Shown piece by piece: positions 26,338 through 35,084 of a stretch of 64,000 nt of DNA. The stretch covers positions 2,852,001 through 2,916,000 of the forward strand of contig CAWDJJ010000001.1 of the NCBI GenBank assembly GCA_963802635.1, written 5' to 3'. Position 1 is the stretch's first letter; each line of letters starts with the position of its first letter. The position numbers and the translations under genes were made by a program. This DNA is from CAVTLG01 sp963802635. Lineage in GTDB: Bacteria; Chloroflexota; Ktedonobacteria; Ktedonobacterales; Ktedonobacteraceae. The notes beneath the pieces were generated by a model. The model did not search any database. It was given only the letters and a program-made list of their open reading frames with translations, and was not told the DNA's origin.

Positions 26338-27465
26338 CTAACGCCCCTCAATCCCCTCACGTATAATCACATCTAATTCTTCTTTATCATACAAAACTGC
26401 GCTTACATCACTATTTATGCTTTGTAAACGCATAAACAATCCCTCTTGAGGATCATCCTGTGCAGCTTTTTGAAAGCCTTCTATACAATCCCAGCTATGG
26501 GTAGTAGCAAAAACCTGAACATTAAGGAGATTAGCCAATTGGAAAATAAAGCGCCATAGCGGATAATGTACTGAATAATGCAGGCCATTTTCAATTTCGT
26601 CAATAAGCAATATGCCATCCCGAGCATTTACTAAAGCAAGTGCAACACCTAGAATACGCTGCATACCACTACCCAAACTACGAAGAGGCAAACGATCCTG
26701 AAGATTTGCAATTTTTACAACAGGTGTACGTCCTCGCGTAGTCTCCTCCTCGCCAATAATGCTTAAGCCCGTAACACCAGGAGCAATGATACGTAAAGCG
26801 CTAAGTACATATTCCTCGACAGGGTCCAGAGTTACACTATCCCAAAATTTAGCCACCTGACCTTTATTCATGCCATCAGCATTAATAAAAATACACGTTG
26901 TTTCTCTTGCTTCTAGATCGGAAGTTTCAAACGGTACGCGCACACGTGAACGAAGAGGATATGTTTGGGTTTGTACTCCCATTTCAATAGTAAAACGAGG
27001 AGTAGGGCTATCTGCAGTAGCATATTCTTCGGGTTTCAGTTGCCGTAATTTAAGACGGCCTTCTTCATCTGGCACCCGCACATACCAACCAATACGTATA
27101 GATAAGGTATTATCTAATGATCCCACTGGCCCTATTCGAATAGGCTCATGGTCAGGCGTGATATCTTTACGTCCATAAAATAGGTACTTAAGAGACGCAA
27201 GTAATCGCTCAACATCCGCAATTTCGTCGCTAGGACGAGTATAACGAGAATCACGAGAGTCACTTTCATCGCGTGCGTCCAAAAGCCCCCATATCAACGT
27301 AGGATAGCCTTTCTGTGCATAGATCCTTAAAGCTTCTAATAAAGCTGACTTCCCAATATTATTTTTCCCTACAATCAGATTAACGCGACTGAGACGCTCA
27401 ATCTGCAAATGTTGAAAGCCTCGAAAACTTCGAATTTCAAGTGAGCTTAAAATAAGGTCTCCCAT
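26338..27465 (-). CDS. AAA15/OLD-type ATPase of a two-gene nuclease module
   Basis: The 375-residue protein begins with LEIRSFRGFQHLQIERL and Walker A GKNNIGKS, has an ABC-like signature near LRSLGSGMQRIL, Walker B LLIDEIENGLH and a D-loop/H-loop region FATTHSWDCIEG. This is the AAA_15/AAA_21 group related to SMC and OLD ATPases. ATG 27465 is chosen because the fold begins there; a GTG at 27498 would add eleven residues. It is first in a two-gene operon with the TOPRIM gene. A role as sensor in phage defence is inferred from this pairing. Confidence 0.8.
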   Translation of the reverse strand: MGDLILSSLEIRSFRGFQHLQIERLSRVNLIVGKNNIGKSALLEALRIYAQKGYPTLIWGLLDARDESDSRDSRYTRPSDEIADVERLLASLKYLFYGRKDITPDHEPIRIGPVGSLDNTLSIRIGWYVRVPDEEGRLKLRQLKPEEYATADSPTPRFTIEMGVQTQTYPLRSRVRVPFETSDLEARETTCIFINADGMNKGQVAKFWDSVTLDPVEEYVLSALRIIAPGVTGLSIIGEEETTRGRTPVVKIANLQDRLPLRSLGSGMQRILGVALALVNARDGILLIDEIENGLHYSVHYPLWRFIFQLANLLNVQVFATTHSWDCIEGFQKAAQDDPQEGLFMRLQSINSDVSAVLYDKEELDVIIREGIEGR

Positions 27466-27719
27466 CGTAGTCTGCTCTTTCAATGGCGTTGTAAACACCT
27501 GTTATTCTTGTAAATTTTTATAAATTCCCATAACTATTGTACCATGTGATGTTCAATATTAATATGAAACTATTTCTTCTTCCTCATTCCGAGATCGCTG
27601 TCATCCCAATACTAAAGCTCTGGTATGATACTGACCCAAACTGCACTTTACGCGCAGAGAGAGCAGATCCTTAAAAAGCCTGCATAGGAAATAAAGCCTA
27701 CCCATAAGCAAGTAAAATA

Positions 27720-27747
27720 GAGTCCAGCGCTTTTTTACACTGGACTC
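27720..27747 (-). terminator. Hairpin after the acyl-CoA synthetase gene
   Basis: GAGTCCAG at 27720-27727 pairs with CTGGACTC at 27740-27747. Leftward transcription from the synthetase meets this stem fifteen bases after its stop, followed by TATTTTAC. It should separate the synthetase from the ATPase operon. Confidence 0.6.
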
Positions 27748-27761
27748 CGCTCAATTATTGG

Positions 27762-29390
27762 TTATTTCTGTGGAATACTGTACATCTCGTACCGTTTCCT
27801 CAGGACTTTTTTGTCGAACTTGCCGACGCTCGTCTTCGGGATAGCGTCGATAAATACTATGCCATCGGGCAACCACCAGCGAGCAACCAGAGGACGCAAA
27901 TAGTCAATAATCTCCTCTGCACTGATCTGTCCAACAAAGTCCGACCGAACGACTACGCAGGCAAGTGGTCGCTCCGACCACGTGGGATGCGAGATACCTA
28001 TCACACAAGCCTCCAATACTTTGGGATGTCCCATGATTAAACCTTCTAGCTCAACCGAGGAGATCCACTCACCACCGGATTTCACCAGATCCTTGGTGCG
28101 ATCAACCAACTGAAGACTGCCATCAGCATCGACAACAGCCACGTCCCCAGTACGCAACCAGCCATCGGCGAATTTTGCCTCAGAGTCCGAGTCATGGTAA
28201 TAGGCTCGCGCAATCCAGGGACCACGTACCTGAAGTTCTCCAAACGTCTGATTGTCCCATGGTACTTCCTCACCCGTCTCAATATTCATGACGCGGAAAT
28301 CTATCGTCGGCAGCACAGTACCCTGTCGGGCCTTGATGTTGAGTTGCTCATCCAACGCCAGTCCTTCCTGGTGACTGCGCAAATATGATATGGAGGCCAA
28401 TGGCGAGGTCTCGGTCATACCCCAGGCATGTATTAGATTGATATTTTTCCGATAGAGTCCCTCAATCAAGGCACGTGGCGCAGCCGATCCACCACAAAAG
28501 ATAGCACGCAAAGCAGAAAAATCAAACGACTGCTTATCAAGCAAATGCAATACACCCAACCAGATGGTTGGCACAGCCGTCGCAACCGTCACGCGCTCCT
28601 GTTCCATCAACATCGCAATGCGCAAGGGGTCCATAAAGCGCCCAGGAAAGACTAACTTCGCTCCCATCATAGGTGCAGCATGCGGAAAACCCCAGGCATT
28701 GGCGTGGAACATCGGCACAATTGGCAACACGACATCCCGTTCAGAAACTCCAGGACCAGCGGTCATGCCAATACCCAGCGAATGCAGAAATATCGAGCGG
28801 TGACTATATACCACACCTTTCGGATTGCCAGTCGTACCAGAGGTGTAGCACATGGCGGCAGCCGTATTTTCGTCGAGGAGCGGCCAGTCATACGCAGTCG
28901 GCTGATCGGCAATGAATGCTTCATAATCGACACTGGGAGTCAGTTTTCCCGTCGCCTGAGGAGCTTCACCCATGATGACATAAAGCTTTACTGTTGGTAG
29001 CTGATCAGCTATACTTTCTAACACTGGTACCAGATCACCATCAACAAAGACTATTTTGTCCTCAGCGTTATCGACGATATAAACTAGCTGCTCAGCAAAC
29101 AGACGAATGTTGAGCGTGTGCAGCACCGCCCCTATACAGGGGATCGCAAAATACAACTCTAAATGGCGATAAGTGTTCCAGGCAAACGTCGCCACGCGAT
29201 CACCCTCAACGACACCCTGCTGCTTCAGCGCGTGAGCAAGCTGCATCGTACGTTTTCCCCACTCCGCATAGGTCATACGGTGAGGCTCTCCTGCTGTCTG
29301 CGTGACAATCTCTTTGCGCGAAAAAAGACGCGTGGCGCGCTGAAAGATATGTTGCAACGTCAGGGGATAATCCATCATCAAGCTGTGCAT
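27762..29390 (-). CDS. Long-chain fatty-acid-CoA ligase (AMP-binding)
   Basis: The 542-residue enzyme has the adenylate-forming motifs in order: CYTSGTTGNPKGVVYSHRS (AMP/P-loop), HAWGMTETSP, DGWLRTGDVAVVD and the C-terminal catalytic lysine in KTSVGKFDKK. It activates a carboxylic acid to an acyl-AMP and then to an acyl-CoA. The sequence style fits medium- or long-chain fatty acyl-CoA synthetases. ATG 29390 has GAGGAGGT eight bases upstream. It stands alone on its strand, with a hairpin at its 3' end. Confidence 0.9.
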   Translation of the reverse strand: MHSLMMDYPLTLQHIFQRATRLFSRKEIVTQTAGEPHRMTYAEWGKRTMQLAHALKQQGVVEGDRVATFAWNTYRHLELYFAIPCIGAVLHTLNIRLFAEQLVYIVDNAEDKIVFVDGDLVPVLESIADQLPTVKLYVIMGEAPQATGKLTPSVDYEAFIADQPTAYDWPLLDENTAAAMCYTSGTTGNPKGVVYSHRSIFLHSLGIGMTAGPGVSERDVVLPIVPMFHANAWGFPHAAPMMGAKLVFPGRFMDPLRIAMLMEQERVTVATAVPTIWLGVLHLLDKQSFDFSALRAIFCGGSAAPRALIEGLYRKNINLIHAWGMTETSPLASISYLRSHQEGLALDEQLNIKARQGTVLPTIDFRVMNIETGEEVPWDNQTFGELQVRGPWIARAYYHDSDSEAKFADGWLRTGDVAVVDADGSLQLVDRTKDLVKSGGEWISSVELEGLIMGHPKVLEACVIGISHPTWSERPLACVVVRSDFVGQISAEEIIDYLRPLVARWWLPDGIVFIDAIPKTSVGKFDKKVLRKRYEMYSIPQK

Positions 29391-29614
29391 AGTCAAGTAC
29401 CTCCTCAGTGAAGCTGATGCATATCTCTATACATTTAGTAGCATTGTGCTTGTGGTTGGTGCCATTAACAAAGGTGCACACATTGCACACATACTGAATC
29501 TAAATGCAAAGGCATAGCAAATAGATATACTCAGATGTTCATTATAACACAACAGTACAGTACTGTCAGACTCGGCGATAAAGCTGACAAATATTCTATT
29601 ATTTGTACGTGTAA

Positions 29615-31033
29615 CTAGTGATCGATACCGGCAATTTCCGCCGCAACCTTGGTATTGCCATGTGCCGCAGCCCAACGCAAGACTTCGCCAGATAGATAGA
29701 GCGAACCAGTAGCACAGATCAAATCATCACAGTCCGCGAGATCCAGGGCCAACTGCATAGCCTGATTGCTATCAGCCGCTTGATGAACTTTTACAGCAGG
29801 CGCGTACTGCGCAAAAAGAGCCGCCAGATCTGCGCTACTCGCAGCGCGAGGATTGTGCATGCGCGTCAATACAACACTATCGACAGCAGCCAGTTCCTTG
29901 ATGCTACGCGCCAGATCTTTATCTTTATGCATACTCAGTACAACGATCAAGTGCCGTATAGCATACAAAGAACGCAATGTTTGCAGCAATTTTTGCAACG
30001 AATCCGCATTATGGGCACCGTCAACGATGACCGTGGGATCACGACCAACAACCTCGATACGCGCAGGCCAATGGATGGAGCTAAAACCTGTGCGTAAGGC
30101 AGTCTCGTCCCAGCTCAGACCCTGGACGCGCAGTTGATCGAGGGCGGCCAGTGCAACCGTCGCATTTTCGAGCTGGTGTAATCCCAACAAAGGCGTCTCA
30201 AGATCGGCATAGACGTGATCAGGAGTCCAGATAGTAAAGCGTTGCCGCTCTTGCGTCTGGACTTCCGGGCGATAGCGATAACTTAAGGCGGGAAGTTGTG
30301 CCCTATCCACGAGCGCCTGCGCCGGATCTTCTGCGACTGAACCGACGCGCAGCATACGCGCCTGGCGCTGCCGAGCAACAGTAGCAATCGCCAGCAAGGC
30401 TTCGGGAGATTGGGCGGAAGTAACGACGATGCCGTTTTGCTTGATAATACCCGCCTTCTCGGTCGCAATTTGCGCCAGTGTATTCCCCAATATACTCATA
30501 TGATCATAGCTAATTGAGGTGATGACGGAGATCAGAGGATGGGTTACGTTGGTAGCGTCCAGCCGTCCGCCCAGTCCGACTTCCAGAACTGCGTGCTGAA
30601 CATGCTGACGGTAAAAATAGAGCAATGCCAGAGCCGTACTTATATGGTAGGTGATAAATGGGGCCGCGCTCTCCTGGGCCTGTATAGAGTCTACAGCCAA
30701 GCGAATATCTGGCACGAGTGCGGCCAGTTCTCCTTCGCTAATGGGACAGCCATTGATCTGCACACGTTCACGAAAGGTATGCAAATCCGGCTGCGTATAC
30801 AGACCTGTGCGCATACCTGCCTCGCGCAACACACGCTCGATATAAACCGCCGTTGAGCCTTTGCCTTTGGTGCCCGCGATCAGTGTACTCGTATAGTGCT
30901 GGTGCGGATTGCCCAGCCGCTCAAAGAGTAGAGCTTCAAGTGACAGGTCCTCTTTAGGCGCTCGCATATACGTTCCACCGCGCTCATAATCGGCAAAGCT
31001 ATAGATGTAAGCCAGCGCTTGCTGGTAGTTCAT
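29615..31033 (-). CDS. folC: Bifunctional folylpolyglutamate/dihydrofolate synthase
   Basis: The 472-residue protein has GTKGKGSTAVYIERVL (ATP P-loop), ISYDHMSILGNTLAQIATEKAGI and a C-terminal domain with VDGAHNADSLQKLL. FolC adds glutamate to dihydropteroate and then to reduced folates. ATG 31033 is preferred over the frame's upstream start because GAGAAAGAG precedes it and the conserved NYQQALAYIYSF begins there. The start lies 13 bases after the folP stop, forming a two-gene folate operon. Confidence 0.92.
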   Translation of the reverse strand: MNYQQALAYIYSFADYERGGTYMRAPKEDLSLEALLFERLGNPHQHYTSTLIAGTKGKGSTAVYIERVLREAGMRTGLYTQPDLHTFRERVQINGCPISEGELAALVPDIRLAVDSIQAQESAAPFITYHISTALALLYFYRQHVQHAVLEVGLGGRLDATNVTHPLISVITSISYDHMSILGNTLAQIATEKAGIIKQNGIVVTSAQSPEALLAIATVARQRQARMLRVGSVAEDPAQALVDRAQLPALSYRYRPEVQTQERQRFTIWTPDHVYADLETPLLGLHQLENATVALAALDQLRVQGLSWDETALRTGFSSIHWPARIEVVGRDPTVIVDGAHNADSLQKLLQTLRSLYAIRHLIVVLSMHKDKDLARSIKELAAVDSVVLTRMHNPRAASSADLAALFAQYAPAVKVHQAADSNQAMQLALDLADCDDLICATGSLYLSGEVLRWAAAHGNTKVAAEIAGIDH

Positions 31034-31046
31034 AACAACTCTTTCT

Positions 31047-31934
31047 CTACCATGACTGTGACAGCTCAAATGTACCACGTACAAGCGCATCGCTCATCTT
31101 GACCACGCGCATCATCTCGTGCACATCATGAACACGTACGATGTCCGCCCCCTGCGCAATACCCAGTGCAACGGAAGCAGCCGTACCTTCCAGACGCTGC
31201 TCCGCTGGCAATCCACCAAGCACACGCCCGATATGGGATTTCCGCGAAGTCCCCAGCAAGATAGGTCGCGCCAACACACGTAAATCTCCCAGACGCCTTT
31301 GCAGGGTCAAATCCTCCTCGGGCGTCATGCCAAAGCCAATACCAGGATCGATGATGATGTGCTCCCAGGGGATACCAGCAGCCAATGCCTGATCAATGCT
31401 CTGCGAGAGGTAACGCACAACATCGCTGACAATCTCGTGCTTATGAAAGCCACGCATGTTTGCCATCAACACGACCGGGACGCCTCGCTCACGGGCAACG
31501 ACAGCCATTGCGGGATCGTGACGGAGCGCCCAGATATCATTGATCATGCAAGCACCCGCATCCAATGCCTGTGCTGCAACCTCTACTTTGTACGTATCAA
31601 TCGAAATGATTACCTCAGGCGACAGTTGTTGGTGTAACGCACGGATGACAGGGATGACCCGCGCCAGTTCTTGCTCCACAGAGACCATATCAGCACGAGG
31701 TCGCGTCAATTCGCCACCTACATCCAGAAACGTCGCCCCCTCCGCGACAAAGCTTCTAGCCCGCGCCAGCGCACGCTCCACTAAAGCCTCTTCGCTAGAC
31801 ACCTCTTGCTGCAAACCATCGCCCGAAAATGAGTCTGGCGTCACATTCACAATACCCATTACATAGGTACGCTGTCCCCATACAATATGATGGTTAGCCC
31901 AGATAGTCGCTGGTAGTGAAAAAGACCTATTCAT
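31047..31934 (-). CDS. folP: Dihydropteroate synthase
   Basis: The 295-residue TIM-barrel protein has VMGIVNVTPDSFSGDG (pterin/pABA signature), FLDVGGELTRPRAD where most enzymes have GGESTRPG, SIDTYKVEVAAQAL, MINDIWAL and GTSRKSHIG. It joins 4-aminobenzoate to the pterin pyrophosphate and is the sulfonamide target. ATG 31934 is used; a TTG one codon earlier opens the frame. The serine-to-leucine change in the GGESTRP loop lies near the sulfonamide site, but its effect cannot be judged here. It is first in the folP-folC operon. Confidence 0.92.
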   Translation of the reverse strand: MNRSFSLPATIWANHHIVWGQRTYVMGIVNVTPDSFSGDGLQQEVSSEEALVERALARARSFVAEGATFLDVGGELTRPRADMVSVEQELARVIPVIRALHQQLSPEVIISIDTYKVEVAAQALDAGACMINDIWALRHDPAMAVVARERGVPVVLMANMRGFHKHEIVSDVVRYLSQSIDQALAAGIPWEHIIIDPGIGFGMTPEEDLTLQRRLGDLRVLARPILLGTSRKSHIGRVLGGLPAEQRLEGTAASVALGIAQGADIVRVHDVHEMMRVVKMSDALVRGTFELSQSW

Positions 31935-32112
31935 CAATGAAATTATTACCTTTTGCTCTCAACAATTTTCAATACTAAACCTTATTCTAGCACCTCGCGC
32001 GCACAGAGAAGTAGCATAGCCGCTGCGGGATTGCAGGTATACAGATATACATTGCGCTGGCCCTCTTTCCTATGCTATGCTGTAGCGAAATATACTGATA
32101 TTAGGGAAGTAG

Positions 32113-32715
32113 ATGAATAAGAAAGAGGGTCCAGCCGTAAAAAACAAGACGAATCGTCGCGAGAAACTGCTCAGTGCGGCCAGAAAAGTTTTCGCCGAAA
32201 AAGGCTATGAGGCTAGCACGATCTCAGAAATTGTGACACAGGCTAGCGTAGCACAGGGAACATTCTACCTCTACTTTCCTTCAAAAGTTGCCCTGGTGAT
32301 AGCGTTAGAAGAGGAGATGCAGCAGAGCATCGATACGGCCATCAGAGAGGCTTATCTCCAGGCAACCGACCCAGGTCAGATGATCGAGGTAAGTGTACGA
32401 ACAGCATTTCGCATTCTCGGTGAATATCGAGATATTCTCAGGGTGCTTCACTCAGGCTACTGCTGGGCGGAGGCACCTCAGGAACGCATACGCGTTTTCG
32501 CTCCCTACTATGCACTTATCGCCGATCTGATCCGCTATAAGCAAGGCCACAACTTGATAGCAACTACGCTTCAACCAGATCTCACAGCCGTTTTAATTGT
32601 AGGAACTGTCTACTATGCAGCCGATGAGTGTTATCTGTACCATCCTGAGAACGACCCGGAACTCTACGTTAATGCAGCGGTTGATTTTATACGCCGCGCG
32701 CTTAATGCCACCTGA
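32113..32715 (+). CDS. TetR family transcriptional regulator
   Basis: The 200-residue protein has an N-terminal TetR helix-turn-helix (AARKVFAEKGYEASTISEIV, then SVAQGTFYLYFPSKVALV) and an all-helical ligand domain. AGGGAAGTAG precedes ATG 32113. Just downstream a strong promoter with a perfect 19-bp palindrome faces the DUF6114/DUF6230 genes, making that operon the likely target. The ligand is unknown. Confidence 0.9.
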   Translation: MNKKEGPAVKNKTNRREKLLSAARKVFAEKGYEASTISEIVTQASVAQGTFYLYFPSKVALVIALEEEMQQSIDTAIREAYLQATDPGQMIEVSVRTAFRILGEYRDILRVLHSGYCWAEAPQERIRVFAPYYALIADLIRYKQGHNLIATTLQPDLTAVLIVGTVYYAADECYLYHPENDPELYVNAAVDFIRRALNAT

Positions 32716-32767
32716 TGCATATGGGTATGAGCTTTTACCTATAGATGGGTAGTTATTTCTAATGCAC

Positions 32768-32796
32768 TTGACAAAACATAGATGTATTCTTACAAT
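32768..32796 (+). promoter_or_regulatory. Promoter of the DUF6114-DUF6230 operon
   Basis: TTGACA at 32768-32773, a 17-base spacer and TACAAT at 32791-32796. The operator palindrome begins 17 bases after the -10 box, so a bound repressor would block RNA polymerase. Confidence 0.75.
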
Positions 32797-32813
32797 TGTA
32801 TATAGCATATAAA

Positions 32814-32832
32814 ATGACTGACAGTCAGTCAT
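32814..32832. promoter_or_regulatory. Perfect palindromic operator for the TetR-family regulator
   Basis: ATGACTGACAGTCAGTCAT has two perfect 9-base arms around a single central base. Related TGACTG...CAGTCA sites are typical of TetR-family repressors. Its position at the transcription start of the neighbouring operon supports repression by the TetR protein encoded 100 bases upstream. Confidence 0.75.
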
Positions 32833-32902
32833 TTACTGCTTTTTGTCTGGCTGCTTCCTCAAGTTTCGGCTCTCAAAGCAGAGAAGAAGGAAAGATCAAA
32901 CC

Positions 32903-33466
32903 ATGACATATCTGCGGCATCTAAACCTGAAGAAGTTTGGTGATGAACAGCCGAGGAAGCCAGTTACACCTCCAATAACAAGCATACAACCTCAGAAGAA
33001 CGGACCTGGGAGGTCCGCTTGGCGTGTTTTGCGAGCGGCATGTGAACGTTCCCTGGTCTACCGAACTACCTTCCGCGTCTGGCGGCTCCAACGGCCATTC
33101 TGGGGAGCGCTCTTGATGCTAGTCGCCAGCATCCTGATACTCCTAGGTCCTGTTTCGCTACTCCGTTTTGCGCTGCTCCCTGGAAGTTCTATCTGGGCAG
33201 GATTGCTGATAGGCTCACTCCTCCTTGTCATGAGTCTAATACAGCTCTTTGTACCTGCATTGGCGATTATTACGGGAGCGATGGAAATCGTCTTATCTAT
33301 TATCTCCATCGTTGTCGCTCTGGGTGGGTTTGGCCTTGGCTTGCTGCTTGGCATCATTGGAGGCGCGCTGGGCGTTGCCTGGCGCGCAAATGCACGGACA
33401 CTCAAGTCTATTTCGGCCCAGAAAGCACGGCCACGCCGCTTTCTGCGTTCCCACAATAGCCGTTAG
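32903..33466 (+). CDS. DUF6114-like membrane protein
   Basis: The 187-residue protein has a basic soluble N terminus (about 60 residues), then four hydrophobic segments (WGALLMLVASILILLGPVSL onward, ending in GFGLGLLLGIIGGALGVAW) and a basic tail. The layout and RRPFWG-like entry (RLQRPFWGALL) resemble DUF6114 proteins of actinobacteria, commonly next to DUF6230 genes. AAGGAAAG precedes ATG 32903. It is the first gene of the operon under the palindromic operator. No function is known. Confidence 0.6.
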   Translation: MTYLRHLNLKKFGDEQPRKPVTPPITSIQPQKNGPGRSAWRVLRAACERSLVYRTTFRVWRLQRPFWGALLMLVASILILLGPVSLLRFALLPGSSIWAGLLIGSLLLVMSLIQLFVPALAIITGAMEIVLSIISIVVALGGFGLGLLLGIIGGALGVAWRANARTLKSISAQKARPRRFLRSHNSR

Positions 33467-33508
33467 TTCTTAATTATTGGTATGCCTCTCATTGAAAGGA
33501 GAATTTTT

Positions 33509-34099
33509 GTGAGCATTGATGCACCATTATCTGGCTTTCCACAACCACAGGATGATCGTCAACAGGGCACCATTCTTGTCGGTAAGACTGATCGTCATAT
33601 CTTCTGGCTGCTCATCCTGGCCTCGTGTCTGGTCGTCGCTTTTATTCTGCATATGATTTCTAGCGGCGCGATAGCTCTGGCGGCGGCTGCACCTGTACCT
33701 TTTACTATCCAGGCTGATACTATCAATGGTAACGATTTTAAACTCTATCCTGGCCTCTCGCAGGCAGATAACTCGACTCCGATAGCCACGAATCAGATGA
33801 ATTGCACCATCAACAACCTCGTCATTAGTAAGACCTTACAGGTGCCGGTGATAGGTAATGTCACCGTCAAGTTATCTGCGGGCAGCAAAACTGCCGCCAC
33901 ACTGAATGGCCTGACAACGGATGTGAGTGCTCTGCATGCCCGCTCAGCTTCATTCCAGAACATGTCACTCACATCTGGCAGAAGTGGTTTGGACCAGCAA
34001 GCTTCATCTGCGACGTTGAATTCAGTGATCATCAACTCACCTTATCTGATGGTCAACAGTATCACTCTACCGGGACTTGCGATCTCGATCTCGCGGTAA
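33509..34099 (+). CDS. DUF6230-like exported/anchored protein
   Basis: The 196-residue protein has one N-terminal transmembrane helix (FWLLILASCLVVAFILHMI), then a small-residue-rich, beta-type domain with repeated threonine/serine segments such as FTIQADTINGNDFKLYPG and MVNSITLPGLAISI. This matches DUF6230 proteins, which accompany DUF6114. A GTG start at 33509 is supported by AAAGGAG seven bases upstream; an ATG at 33482 overlaps that ribosome site. It probably faces the outside of the cell. No enzymatic motif is visible. Confidence 0.6.
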   Translation: MSIDAPLSGFPQPQDDRQQGTILVGKTDRHIFWLLILASCLVVAFILHMISSGAIALAAAAPVPFTIQADTINGNDFKLYPGLSQADNSTPIATNQMNCTINNLVISKTLQVPVIGNVTVKLSAGSKTAATLNGLTTDVSALHARSASFQNMSLTSGRSGLDQQASSATLNSVIINSPYLMVNSITLPGLAISISR

Positions 34100-34111
34100 C
34101 CTGACCTGCAA

Positions 34112-34339
34112 GTGTCAGAAGGTGTATCCATCAAAACCTCGGCATTAAACGACCTGAAAGTGGCCCTGGGAAATATCAGCGCAACCGATCTGGCAATCTT
34201 GCTGGCAGGTAGCACTGTCAAACAACTGAGAGCGCAGAATGTTACTATGAAGATCGACAATGCTATGGATGTGCAAAGCCTGACTCTTCCCGATGCCAGC
34301 ATCAGTGTCGAATACTGTTGTAATGGGTATAGAGTCTAA
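34112..34339 (+). pseudogene. Possible DUF6230-like C-terminal fragment
   Basis: A 75-codon frame just after the DUF6230 gene encodes NVTMKIDNAMDVQSLTLPDA, which resembles the C-terminal pattern of the preceding protein (a beta strand, then SITLPGLAIS). It has a weak GTG start, no ribosome site and no membrane anchor. It may be the end of a duplicated or longer DUF6230 gene. Chance resemblance is possible. Confidence 0.35.
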
Positions 34340-34513
34340 GTAAGGCACAGATATTTTACCCTGCATATCCGACAGTGTTATACTATGACCGCGATATAAT
34401 TCCAGACTATACTATCTATAGACATTGGCTTCGACGTCATTTTTATAAATTGCGATTGAGGTCAGACACACAAAAGCGATATCATACACTATACGAAGGA
34501 AACAAGAATCATT

Positions 34514-35005
34514 ATGGAAAAGATCACTGATACCAGGAGTTATCCACATGTGAACCCAACACGTCAGTGTCACGAGTGCAGCGAAGAGGCGCTGGGGCGC
34601 TGTCCAGACTGTCGCCAGGCATTTTGCCAGGAGCATTTCCCCAAACACCAGCACTCCCCGTGCGCCGAAAAGCAGATGAAATTAGCGCAATCGCAGGTAT
34701 GCTATGTCTGCGGCACACAGGTCTATCCCGACCAGTGGTCCACCTCAAGAACCACACACTATGTCGATCAATCTACCTGCAAGGGTTGCGGTCGCTATAT
34801 CTGTGACAATTTACATACGCAACGCAAAGATGAAGATGTCGTCATCTTACGCGAGGGTCTACGCGGCCACCGCTATCAATATGTCAACCGCTATTGTGAT
34901 CTCTGCTCACCAATCTACCGTATAGGGGGCCTGCGAGGGTTATCCTACATGCTCGTTGTGATTGGTACAGTAGCAGTAGGGGTATTCTTTGTGTTACACC
35001 CATAA
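34514..35005 (+). CDS. Cysteine-rich zinc-finger protein with C-terminal TM helix
   Basis: The 163-residue protein opens with a B-box/AN1-like cluster: CHECSEEALGRCPDCRQAFC followed by EHFPKHQHSPC. A second pair follows (CYVCG, CKGCGRYIC) and a third site (CDLC). One transmembrane helix ends the protein (LSYMLVVIGTVAVGVFFVL). Several zinc ions and a cytoplasmic domain tethered to the membrane are expected. AAGGA precedes ATG 34514. I do not recognise a named family, and the neighbours give no function. Confidence 0.65.
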   Translation: MEKITDTRSYPHVNPTRQCHECSEEALGRCPDCRQAFCQEHFPKHQHSPCAEKQMKLAQSQVCYVCGTQVYPDQWSTSRTTHYVDQSTCKGCGRYICDNLHTQRKDEDVVILREGLRGHRYQYVNRYCDLCSPIYRIGGLRGLSYMLVVIGTVAVGVFFVLHP

Positions 35006-35084
35006 AGCAAAACCTGACAAGAGAAAGGGGAAAGAGCAGGATAGCAAGCACCTAAGCCCTATCTGCTCCTAGAGCGTCATATTC

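Noticed and set aside
27499..27761. CRISPR array or further defence genes next to the AAA15-TOPRIM pair
   Set aside because: No regular direct repeats or additional defence families are visible around the pair.
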